Source: an uncultured Clostridia bacterium (GTDB taxonomy: Bacteria; Bacillota; Clostridia; Christensenellales; Aristaeellaceae). Taken from it: a DNA stretch of 13,044 nucleotides. Within the stretch, counting starts at the first letter, position 1. Each line of letters opens with the position of its first letter. The notes under the pieces were generated by a model. The model made no database searches. It saw only the letters and a list, made by a program, of their open reading frames with translations, and was not told the DNA's origin. This document shows positions 6,657-13,044 of the stretch, in pieces. The stretch lies in NCBI GenBank assembly GCA_946626395.1, contig CAMOUF010000078.1, forward strand, positions 1-13,044. Direction: 5' to 3'. Position numbers and translations under genes: made by a program.

Positions 6657-7508
6657 TTATTCCTTTGCGGGAAGCGGGGGCAGTTCATGAATATCGTAGG
6701 TATCGTAATAGATTTCAAAGGCCGTTTCCATGTCTCCGGACAATTCGATCAGCGCCCCGGCCTGGAACATGGCGGACAGCGTTCCGCTGGGCGCGTGCCA
6801 GGCAGCGTTGCTGGTAACGGTGACGGCGCTGTCCCGAAGCAGGGCTTCCGCGCCGAAGAGCAGCGTGCCGGTGGCAATATGGTAATCGCTGGAAATGATG
6901 GCAATTTGGGCTGCCTGGGGGCAATGCTCCGCCAGGATATCAAAGGTAAAAATGGCGTTCTGCGCTGTGGTGATGGAGCGATCCTCCACATAGATCCGGG
7001 CCGGGTCAACGCCCTGCGCTTTCAGCCAATCCGCCATTCTCCCGGCCTCCGTGGCGGTGGGGTCGTTGGCCGCTGTGCCGCCGCCGGTGCAGACGATGAT
7101 GGCCTGGGGATATTGCTCCGAAGCAGCCAAAAGGACCTTGAGCCGTTCGATCAATTCATCCCGCATGGTTCCGTCGGGGTTGAGCTGAAAGCCCAGCGCA
7201 ACCAGGCACAGAGAATTGTCCTTAGGCAGATTTTCAGGAAGCGCATCGTTCACCGTTACCGGGTTTTCCCACAGGGCCATGACCTGCGCCCATTTTTCGC
7301 TGAGCACAGGATCGGCGGCAGCCAGCTCCTTGAGGGCCTGCTCATCCACCTGTCCATAAGCGGCGTATGAGATGACCAGCCTTTCAATGAGCGCCTGGGC
7401 TGCGGATTTTTCCCCCTTTTCCTCCGCTCCTCCGGGCACCGCGGCGCAAAGGAAGGTCATGAGCGCCAGGGCAAAGCATATGAAGCATTTTCCAAGATTC
7501 GTCATCAT
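6657..7508 (-). CDS. Secreted DUF218 (YdcF/ElyC/SanA-like) protein
   Basis: A 283-aa protein with an N-terminal signal peptide (hydrophobic 8-24, likely cleavage after GGA at about 28). The DUF218 domain covers about 97-270. Visible family motifs are LVALGFQLNPDG (102-113), R116, the TGGG turn at 141-144, E154 in TEAGRM, the VEDRSITTAQN block (174-184) and IISSDYHIATG (205-214). Related proteins (ElyC, SanA) affect envelope integrity, and SanA-type proteins are tied to vancomycin sensitivity. The biochemical activity is not settled. The Arg that usually follows the histidine in the last motif appears to be absent (HIATG). An extra 70-residue segment precedes the domain. AAGGAGG lies 9 bases before ATG 7508, and a second ATG follows at once. 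It is transcribed divergently from the NRPS operon. Confidence 0.85.
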   Translation of the reverse strand: MMTNLGKCFICFALALMTFLCAAVPGGAEEKGEKSAAQALIERLVISYAAYGQVDEQALKELAAADPVLSEKWAQVMALWENPVTVNDALPENLPKDNSLCLVALGFQLNPDGTMRDELIERLKVLLAASEQYPQAIIVCTGGGTAANDPTATEAGRMADWLKAQGVDPARIYVEDRSITTAQNAIFTFDILAEHCPQAAQIAIISSDYHIATGTLLFGAEALLRDSAVTVTSNAAWHAPSGTLSAMFQAGALIELSGDMETAFEIYYDTYDIHELPPLPAKE

Positions 7509-7628
7509 GTTTGTTTTCCTCCTTGAATCATTCGGCTGCGCGCCATGAGAACCGGAGCTTTCCTGCCATTTCCCATCCGCCCGCGGCTGAAAGGACGGCC
7601 TGCGCCCCGCTTCATTTCGCGTAAACAC

Positions 7629-7642
7629 ATTTTGTACAAAAT
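7629..7642. promoter_or_regulatory. Perfect 14-base palindrome ATTTTGTACAAAAT (putative operator)
   Basis: The palindrome starts 1 base downstream of the TATAAT of the leftward promoter and covers its expected transcription start. A dimeric repressor bound there would block the DUF218 gene. No repressor gene lies next to it in the window, so the binding protein is unknown. Confidence 0.55.
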
Positions 7643-7643
7643 C

Positions 7644-7652
7644 ATTATAGCA
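7644..7652 (-). promoter_or_regulatory. Extended -10 promoter of the DUF218 gene
   Basis: On the minus strand TGC-TATAAT gives a perfect -10 hexamer with the TGn extension. The -35 position 17 bases upstream reads TCGCTT, which is poor, as is usual when an extended -10 is present. Transcription would begin near 7637, inside the palindrome. Confidence 0.6.
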
Positions 7653-7758
7653 TAGGGCTCGTATAAAAGCGACTGAAAATTGGACAAATTCTGGGAAAGA
7701 CATCCCAAAAATGCTCGTTTGGAAGAATTGATTCAGCTTTACGCGTTTTGAATGGTTG

Positions 7759-7787
7759 TTGAAGAAAACACCAATTTGGAATATAAT
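7759..7787 (+). promoter_or_regulatory. Sigma-A-type promoter of the NRPS-esterase operon
   Basis: TTGAAG (7759-7764), 17 bases, then TATAAT (7782-7787). Transcription would start near 7794, leaving a GC-rich leader of about 95 bases before the start codon at 7890. Confidence 0.75.
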
Positions 7788-7889
7788 AGCAGCAGTTCCG
7801 GCGGGCAGCGGACGGCTCTCACCCTGCCGGGCTCTTTCCGCCTGGCAGACGGGCTTCGGAAAAATAGATGATTGCAGGTGAAACAAGGG

Positions 7890-10880
7890 ATGGAATATAT
7901 CATTGAAAAACTCAAGCAGTATACCGCGCAGAAACCGGATGAAGCGATCCTGTTCGACGAAGCGCACAGCAGGGGGATCACCTATGCCCAGCTGGATGAA
8001 ATGAGCGGAAAAGTGTATGCCTTCCTCAAGCAAAACGGCATCGGGCGGGAGGATTTCGTGCTGCTGAATCTGCCCCGGGGCGTGCTGCCGGTGATAGCGA
8101 TGGTGGGCGTCTGGAAAGCCGGGGCGGCCTGGACCCTGGTGGAAGATACCTATGCGCCGGAGCGGATCAATTATATCCGGAAGGACTGCGGATGCCGCTT
8201 GGAGCTGAACGCGGCAAACTGGGCCAAGGTGATGAAAACGCCCCCGCTGGCCGGAAATGAAACGCCGGGGGACCATGACGCGGCTTATGCCATTTATACC
8301 TCCGGCACCACTGGAAACCCCAAGGGGGTCCTCCATGAATACGGCAATCTGGGCCGGGCCATCGATTCCATCCGGCTGAACGGGGAAATTCCCTTCAGCA
8401 GCCGGGAGCGTGTGGCCCTGCTGGCCCCGATGAATTTCGTGGCCTCGGTGATCGTGATCCTGGCCGCGCTGAACGTGTTCTGCGGGAAAACCTATATCGT
8501 CAGCTATGCCGTTATCAAGAATCCCATGGCATTGGCACGGTTTTTCCTCATGAAGCGAATCACCATCACCTTCCTGACACCTTCCTATGTGCGCAAGCTG
8601 GGCGACAGAACCGGGCCGTTCCTGCGGATGCTGTTCGTTGGCAGCGAACCGGCAAACAATATTTATATTAAAAATGTGGATCTGATCAACGTCTACGCCT
8701 GCTCGGAAGGCGGGTTCGCGGTGGGCATTTTTCAAATCGACCGGCCTTATGAAACCTGCCCCATCGGTCAGCCCGCAGTGGAAACAAAGATTGATCTGCT
8801 GAATGAAGCGGGGGAGGAAGTGGGAAAAGACGAAATCGGCGAGCTTTGCTTCGAGAACCCTTATGTCCGCGGCTATCTGAATCTGCCGGAGGAAACCAAA
8901 AGAGCCTTTGTAAACGGAATCTATCATACCGGCGACCTGGCCCGTCAGGATGCCAACGGCAATTATTTGCTGCTGGGCCGCTCCAATGATATGATCAAAA
9001 TCAACGGCAACCGGATCGAACCTGCGGAAATCGAGGCCGCGGTCAAATCCGCCCTCAGGATCGACTGGGCTGCGGCCCGGGGCTTTGAAGAGGACGGCAA
9101 GAGCTTCCTGTGCGCCTACTATACCGCGAACGTGCAGGTTGACACGGAGAAGCTGCGCAGGGAAATGATGCAGCGTCTCCCGTATTATATGATCCCGTCT
9201 TACTATATGCATATCGAAGATGTGCCGCTCAAGCCCAATGGCAAGCTGGACCGCAATGCGCTGCCCAAGCCGGATATCAGCGATTTCCGCAGCGATTACG
9301 CGGCCCCTCAGACCAGCACGCAGAAGGCCCTTTGCACCGCCATGGAGAAAGTGCTCAAGCTGGATCGGGTGGGCCTGCATGATGATTTTTATGAAATGGG
9401 CGGAGACTCTTTGTCCTCCATGGAGATGATTACGGAAACCGGCCTGCCGGGCCTGACGGCGGGACAGATTTTCCGGGGCCGCACGCCGGAAAAAATAGCG
9501 GCGCTTTATGAAGAAGCCGCCGCGAAGGGAAACGGGCTGGACCCGGACGAGGAAAACAGGGCGGCTCTCCAGAAGATGCACAGCCTGACCCGGGAACAGC
9601 TCTATATGTTCGATTATCAGCTCTACACCCCGGCCTCTACCATGTATAACCTGTTCAGCGTGCTGGAGATGAACAAGGAGGTTTTCGAGCCGGAAAAGCT
9701 GGCCGCCGCCATGGAAACAGCGATTCGGAACCATCCGGCTTTGCTGACCACCTTTGAATACAACAGCGACGGCGACCTGGTGCAGTGCTATCGGCCGGAC
9801 ATGATGAGCCCCATCCATGTGGAAAAGATGAGCGAGTTTGAATTCGATTTTGTGAAGGATACGCTTGTCTATCCCTTCAAGATGATCGGCGGGCGGATGT
9901 ACCGGTGCAGGGTGATCGAGACGGAGAAGGCCGTGTATGTGTTCTTTGACGTTCACCACAGCCTTTTTGACGGCACCAGCATGAAGGTGTTCCTGAATTC
10001 CGTCGGCAAGGCGTATATGGATATGCCGCTGGAGCCGGATTATTATTACCTGATGCTGCGGCAGCGGGAAGAAGCCGAGAAGACTGCGTTCTATGAAGAA
10101 AGCCGCCGCTATTTTGAAGACCGGTACGACCATGTGGAATGGTCCAGCTATCCCAAGACGGATTTTGAATCCCGGGAAAACGAAATGGGCGAGCTGATCA
10201 CCCCGCTGGGCATCGGGCAGGAGGAGATGGCGGAGGCGGAGCGCTCCTTCCGCATCAGCCGGAACGAATTTTTTATCACGGTTGCGGCCATGTCCATTGC
10301 CGTGTACAATAAAAAATATGATGTGAAGCTGAGCTGGATCTATAACGGACGCGAGGATCTGCAGATGATGTCCACGGTGGGCCTCCTGTTCCGGGATCTG
10401 CCCATCGGGCTGCGCCTGAGGGAGGAAATGACGCTGCGGGACGTGTTCGCGGATGTGCACGACCAGGTTCAGAAGGGCATTGAGCACAGCTGCTATCCCT
10501 ATGTGGATATGCACAATCAGGTGGCCAGCGAGGAAAGCGCTTATCTGCTCTATCAGCAGGATATCCGGGATATGGGCGGAATGGACGGCTTCGATGTGGA
10601 AACGGTGGAGGTGCGGCAGAACCAGGCCGCTTCCCAGACGATTCTGGATATGGAAATCCTGGATGGGGCGGACGGACTGCAGCTGATGATCGATTACGCG
10701 GCCAGCCGTTACAGCGATACCAGCATCGAGAACTTCCGGGATATTTATATCCGGGCAGCAAAAACGCTGGTGCATAACCGCGGGCAGGAGGATGTGACCA
10801 TCGGCGCGCTGCGCAAGCAGCTGAAAGAGCCCAGGGGCCTGATCAAGGTGATGGCCGGTTTCTTCAGGAGGAAAAAGTAA
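7890..10880 (+). CDS. Single-module NRPS: adenylation-thiolation-condensation
   Basis: A 996-aa cytosolic synthetase. The adenylation domain (about 1-465) has A3 AIYTSGTTGNPKGV (134-147), A5 NVYACSEGG (267-275), A7 YHTGDLA (345-351), A8 GRSNDMIKINGNRIEP (363-378) and A10 PLKPNGKLDR with K452. The thiolation domain (about 475-545) has the phosphopantetheine serine S507 in MGGDSL. The condensation domain (about 563-975) has C1 SLTREQLYMF, C2 IRNHPALLTTF, the catalytic HHSLFDG (689-695) and C5 GLLFRDLPIGL. All appear functional. The adenylation pocket reads MNFVAS where amino-acid activators have FDxS, so an ordinary alpha-amino acid may not be the substrate. There is no thioesterase or reductase domain. 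The basic tail is FFRRKK. The start chosen is ATG 7890, with AGGTG 9 bases upstream. TTG 7872 and GTG 7878, in frame upstream, have no good ribosome site. The product is unknown. Confidence 0.93.
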   Translation: MEYIIEKLKQYTAQKPDEAILFDEAHSRGITYAQLDEMSGKVYAFLKQNGIGREDFVLLNLPRGVLPVIAMVGVWKAGAAWTLVEDTYAPERINYIRKDCGCRLELNAANWAKVMKTPPLAGNETPGDHDAAYAIYTSGTTGNPKGVLHEYGNLGRAIDSIRLNGEIPFSSRERVALLAPMNFVASVIVILAALNVFCGKTYIVSYAVIKNPMALARFFLMKRITITFLTPSYVRKLGDRTGPFLRMLFVGSEPANNIYIKNVDLINVYACSEGGFAVGIFQIDRPYETCPIGQPAVETKIDLLNEAGEEVGKDEIGELCFENPYVRGYLNLPEETKRAFVNGIYHTGDLARQDANGNYLLLGRSNDMIKINGNRIEPAEIEAAVKSALRIDWAAARGFEEDGKSFLCAYYTANVQVDTEKLRREMMQRLPYYMIPSYYMHIEDVPLKPNGKLDRNALPKPDISDFRSDYAAPQTSTQKALCTAMEKVLKLDRVGLHDDFYEMGGDSLSSMEMITETGLPGLTAGQIFRGRTPEKIAALYEEAAAKGNGLDPDEENRAALQKMHSLTREQLYMFDYQLYTPASTMYNLFSVLEMNKEVFEPEKLAAAMETAIRNHPALLTTFEYNSDGDLVQCYRPDMMSPIHVEKMSEFEFDFVKDTLVYPFKMIGGRMYRCRVIETEKAVYVFFDVHHSLFDGTSMKVFLNSVGKAYMDMPLEPDYYYLMLRQREEAEKTAFYEESRRYFEDRYDHVEWSSYPKTDFESRENEMGELITPLGIGQEEMAEAERSFRISRNEFFITVAAMSIAVYNKKYDVKLSWIYNGREDLQMMSTVGLLFRDLPIGLRLREEMTLRDVFADVHDQVQKGIEHSCYPYVDMHNQVASEESAYLLYQQDIRDMGGMDGFDVETVEVRQNQAASQTILDMEILDGADGLQLMIDYAASRYSDTSIENFRDIYIRAAKTLVHNRGQEDVTIGALRKQLKEPRGLIKVMAGFFRRKK

Positions 10881-10882
10881 GC

Positions 10883-12535
10883 ATGTCATCTGATACCAAA
10901 GCGATGATTCGCCGATCCTGGGGCGAAAACCGGCGGATCACCGGCCCCTATGATCCGGACTTGGCGGCAAAATGCGCCAACGGAACCTTCGTGGGCATCC
11001 GGAAGGAGGGCCTCCTCATTTTTCGCGGGATTCCGTTCGCCTGCCCGCCGGTGGGGGAACGGAGGTGGAAAAAGCCCGAGCCTGCGCCGGACGGCGACGG
11101 CGTGTATGAAGCGTATTACAACGGCAGAACGCCCATCCAGACGGAATGGCCCACGGAGCGCGCTTCCTATTACCCCCAGGGAGAGGACTGCCTGTATCTG
11201 AATGTATGGACCGCGCCCAAGGAACGCCGGGAGGGAAAGACCGTTATGGTCTTTATCCACGGCGGCAGCTACGGCTGGGGCGGAACGGCGGACCCCCTCT
11301 ACGACGGGGAAAACTTTGTGCGGGCGCACCCGGAGATCGTATTGATCACCATTGGCTATCGGGTGGGCATCACCGGGTTTGTGGATTTTTCCCAGGTGCC
11401 CGGGGGAGAAGATTTTCCGGACGCGCCCAATCTGGGCATCCTGGATCAGATCGAGGCGCTGCGGTGGATTCGTAAAAACGTTTCCGCATTTGGCGGCGAC
11501 CCGGAAAAGGTGACGGTCTTCGGGGAATCCGCCGGCGGCGGGAGCGTTTCCCTGCTGCCCTTCATTCCGGCGGCGAAAGGGCTGTTTCGCCGGGTGATCG
11601 CGGAAAGCGGGTCCGTGGCCTTGACCTATTCCAAGGATGAGTGCATGGATTTTACAAAGCGCCTCTTAAAAGAATCCGGCGCCCAAACGATGGGGGACCT
11701 GATGCTTTTAAGCGAAGGCGAATTGATGAAGGTCAATGAAAAAGTAAACTTTTATAATAATTTTCCCCAGCGGGATGGCGTCCTGATCCCCGATGATCCC
11801 TATGCGCCTTATCGGGAAGGGAGAACCGTGGATACCGATATCCTGATCGGCACCAACGCGGATGAAGCAAACTACTGGATCAACGAGGTGGGCGGATTTG
11901 TTCCTTTCCGCCTGGGCATGCCCATTCAGTATGAAAATAACCTGCGCCTGCTCAAGCCCGAGGACAGCCAGCGGGTGCGTCAGTATATGAAGATGAATTC
12001 GGGCTACAGCCTGTGGAAGATCGCCGGGTTCTTCACAGAAATCATGTTTCGGCTTCCCGCGGTCCGGCAGGCGGAGGAGCACAGCCGCAACGGCGGGAAG
12101 GCTTTCATGTATTATTGGAAGAAGCGTTCCCGTCTGCCCTTCCTCCGGGCCTGTCACGCGGTGGAGCTTTCCTATGTGTTTGGCAATGTATCGGATACCA
12201 TTTATACCGGGGAGATAGCGGATCAGAACCTGTCCCGCCAGGTGCAGGATCAGTGGGTCCGGTTCGCTGAAACCGGAAACCCCGGAAACGAGCAGCTTCC
12301 ATGGCCGGCGTATAACGGGAAAGACCGCTGGACCATGGTGCTGGGAGATTCTTCCGCAGCGGAAAAAGACCCGCTGCCAAAGCAGCGGGCCGTGCTGGAG
12401 CCGATCCTGGATTATCGGCTGAACGCTTCCTACGCGAATATGGATTTCAACGTGCCCTTCTTCTGGAAAGCCACGGTAAAAATCCTGCTGCTCATCGGGC
12501 TGATCATTTTCATTCTGTATCTGCTCCTTCACTGA
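10883..12535 (+). CDS. Type-B carboxylesterase with C-terminal membrane anchor
   Basis: An alpha/beta-hydrolase of the carboxylesterase/acetylcholinesterase family (550 aa). The N-terminal pattern GTFVGIRKEGLLIFRGIPFACPP and EDCLYLNVW (101-109) are family signatures. The oxyanion hole is HGGSYGWG (126-133). The triad is S216 in GESAGG, E328 in GTNADEAN and H425 in CHAVEL. No signal peptide is present. Residues about 530-549 form one strong hydrophobic helix at the very C-terminus, so the enzyme is probably tail-anchored with its catalytic domain in the cytosol. AGGAGG lies 11 bases before the ATG, inside the last codons of the NRPS gene, and the two genes are 2 bases apart, so they are co-expressed. 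It may release or trim the NRPS product, or hydrolyse an ester substrate for it. This role is inferred from position only. Confidence 0.93.
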   Translation: MSSDTKAMIRRSWGENRRITGPYDPDLAAKCANGTFVGIRKEGLLIFRGIPFACPPVGERRWKKPEPAPDGDGVYEAYYNGRTPIQTEWPTERASYYPQGEDCLYLNVWTAPKERREGKTVMVFIHGGSYGWGGTADPLYDGENFVRAHPEIVLITIGYRVGITGFVDFSQVPGGEDFPDAPNLGILDQIEALRWIRKNVSAFGGDPEKVTVFGESAGGGSVSLLPFIPAAKGLFRRVIAESGSVALTYSKDECMDFTKRLLKESGAQTMGDLMLLSEGELMKVNEKVNFYNNFPQRDGVLIPDDPYAPYREGRTVDTDILIGTNADEANYWINEVGGFVPFRLGMPIQYENNLRLLKPEDSQRVRQYMKMNSGYSLWKIAGFFTEIMFRLPAVRQAEEHSRNGGKAFMYYWKKRSRLPFLRACHAVELSYVFGNVSDTIYTGEIADQNLSRQVQDQWVRFAETGNPGNEQLPWPAYNGKDRWTMVLGDSSAAEKDPLPKQRAVLEPILDYRLNASYANMDFNVPFFWKATVKILLLIGLIIFILYLLLH

Positions 12536-12542
12536 GTAAGGC

Positions 12543-12561
12543 ACTGAAATAATCAGTTTTT
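12543..12561 (+). terminator. Possible weak terminator between convergent genes
   Basis: ACTGA-AATAA-TCAGT followed by a run of T residues (12557-12561) lies just after the esterase stop and overlaps the stop codon of the opposing ECF gene. The stem is only 5 base pairs and AT-rich. Nothing stronger is visible in the 17-base gap. Confidence 0.25.
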
Positions 12562-13044
12562 GTTCAACGAAAGCCCCGCCCGCTCCATGGCAACGACCAG
12601 AACAGGGATCAGGACAAGCTGTAAAATAATGCCGGGAATGGCATTGGTAACGGCTCCCGCCAGGAACAGCGCCCAGGTGAACGTGCTGCCCGACAGCCCT
12701 GCCAGGATGACCCTCACAGCGCCCCATACGATGCGCCCCGCCAGCATGGAGAAAAGCAGCACGGCATAAATCACGCCTTTTTTATGGGGCAGCTTCTGCC
12801 GAAGAAACCCCGCCATGCCGCCATAAACCGCCAGCTCAAAGGCCATGGCCACTGCCGCGGGAAACAGGGCGGGCATGCCAAAGAGCACCGACCGTAAAAG
12901 CGGCGCGATAAAGCCCACAGCCAGCCCCCAGGGCCAGCCGCACAGAAACCCGCACAGCAGCGCCGGGATGTGCATGGGGCAAAGCATGGAGCCGATTTCG
13001 GGAATCTGGCCGGTGACAAATGGCAGCACCATGGCAAGGGCCAG
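12553..13044 (-). CDS. ECF transporter S component (partial, 5' end outside the window)
   Basis: The substrate-binding membrane subunit of an energy-coupling-factor vitamin or precursor importer. The 163 residues in the window are strongly hydrophobic with about five or six helices. They carry the pattern LPFVTGQIPEIGSMLCPMHI, then LLCGFLCGW and LLRSVLFGMP, typical of a common Firmicute S-component family. The frame stays open through the window edge (Leu-Ala-Leu-Ala before the first Met at 13032), so the true start lies beyond it and the Met at 13032 is internal. The substrate cannot be assigned. EcfA/EcfT partners are not in the window, as is usual for S components that share a common energising module. 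It converges on the esterase gene with a 17-base gap. Confidence 0.88.
   Translation of the reverse strand: MALAMVLPFVTGQIPEIGSMLCPMHIPALLCGFLCGWPWGLAVGFIAPLLRSVLFGMPALFPAAVAMAFELAVYGGMAGFLRQKLPHKKGVIYAVLLFSMLAGRIVWGAVRVILAGLSGSTFTWALFLAGAVTNAIPGIILQLVLIPVLVVAMERAGLSLNKN

Larger units (their letters stand above)
7509..7889. promoter_or_regulatory. Divergent intergenic region between the DUF218 and NRPS genes
   Basis: This 381-base gap holds the leftward extended -10 promoter, the palindrome at 7629-7642, the rightward promoter at 7759-7787 and leaders of about 130 and 95 bases. A small inverted repeat, TGGGA-AAGACA-TCCCA (7692-7707), lies between the two promoters. The centre (about 7620-7790) is AT-rich while both leaders are GC-rich. 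I see no convincing gene, tRNA or known riboswitch in it. Confidence 0.6.

Noticed and set aside
7400..7508. Lipoprotein signal in the DUF218 protein (Cys at residue 21)
   Set aside because: The residues before the Cys (TFL) do not fit a lipobox, and a normal signal peptidase I site follows.
7505..7708. Small leader protein of 67 codons upstream of the DUF218 gene
   Set aside because: It begins upstream of the predicted transcription start, has no ribosome site and contains Arg/Gly-rich filler. A later internal Met could start a shorter leader, but nothing supports it.
7872..7889. TTG 7872 or GTG 7878 as start of the NRPS
   Set aside because: Neither has a ribosome site upstream, while ATG 7890 has AGGTG at a normal distance and begins with a typical adenylation-domain N-terminus.
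7509..10889. A very long open frame on the minus strand running opposite the whole NRPS gene and joining the DUF218 frame
   Set aside because: Its translation is rich in His, Gln and Arg with no recognisable domain, as expected for the antisense of a GC-biased gene. The NRPS motifs on the plus strand are unmistakable. Only the part from 7508 down to 6657 is a real gene.

Overview
The window (13,044 bases, GC-rich in the genes and AT-rich in the promoters) looks like chromosome from a low-abundance-type gut or rumen clostridial Firmicute. The evidence is Shine-Dalgarno sites of the AGGAGG type before most genes, sigma-A promoters (TTGAAG-17-TATAAT twice), an LplB/LplC-type sugar ABC transporter with an AraC-type regulator, and a Firmicute-style ECF transporter S component. 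I cannot name the species.

Left part (1-3336, minus strand): an AraC-family regulator is followed by a carbohydrate ABC transporter operon. The operon has two permeases (LplB type, then LplC/YtcP type) and the first 15 codons of a third gene with a signal peptide, probably the sugar-binding lipoprotein. A good promoter lies before the first permease. A large imperfect inverted repeat built from AGGAGTG heptamers separates the second permease from the third gene.

Middle part (3360-6563, minus strand): a housekeeping run of gpmI (phosphoglycerate mutase), a small zinc-ribbon membrane protein that overlaps gpmI by ATGA, and deoC (deoxyribose-phosphate aldolase). It starts at a clear promoter and ends in a strong intrinsic terminator. 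A second AGGAGTG-type repeat, bounded by 8-base inverted ends, lies just upstream of deoC.

Right part (6657-13044): a secreted DUF218 (ElyC/SanA-like) protein is transcribed leftward. Divergent from it is a two-gene rightward operon: a stand-alone nonribosomal peptide synthetase of order adenylation-thiolation-condensation, followed 2 bases later by a type-B carboxylesterase with a C-terminal membrane anchor. The 381-base divergent region holds both promoters and a perfect 14-base palindrome at the predicted start of the DUF218 transcript. A truncated ECF transporter S component converges on the esterase gene and runs off the window.

The most interesting part is the A-T-C synthetase plus anchored esterase. 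All core motifs are intact, there is no thioesterase domain, and the adenylation pocket lacks the usual Asp that holds an alpha-amino group. I infer a small acylated or amidated metabolite made by one module and released or trimmed at the membrane. Its structure cannot be read from the sequence.
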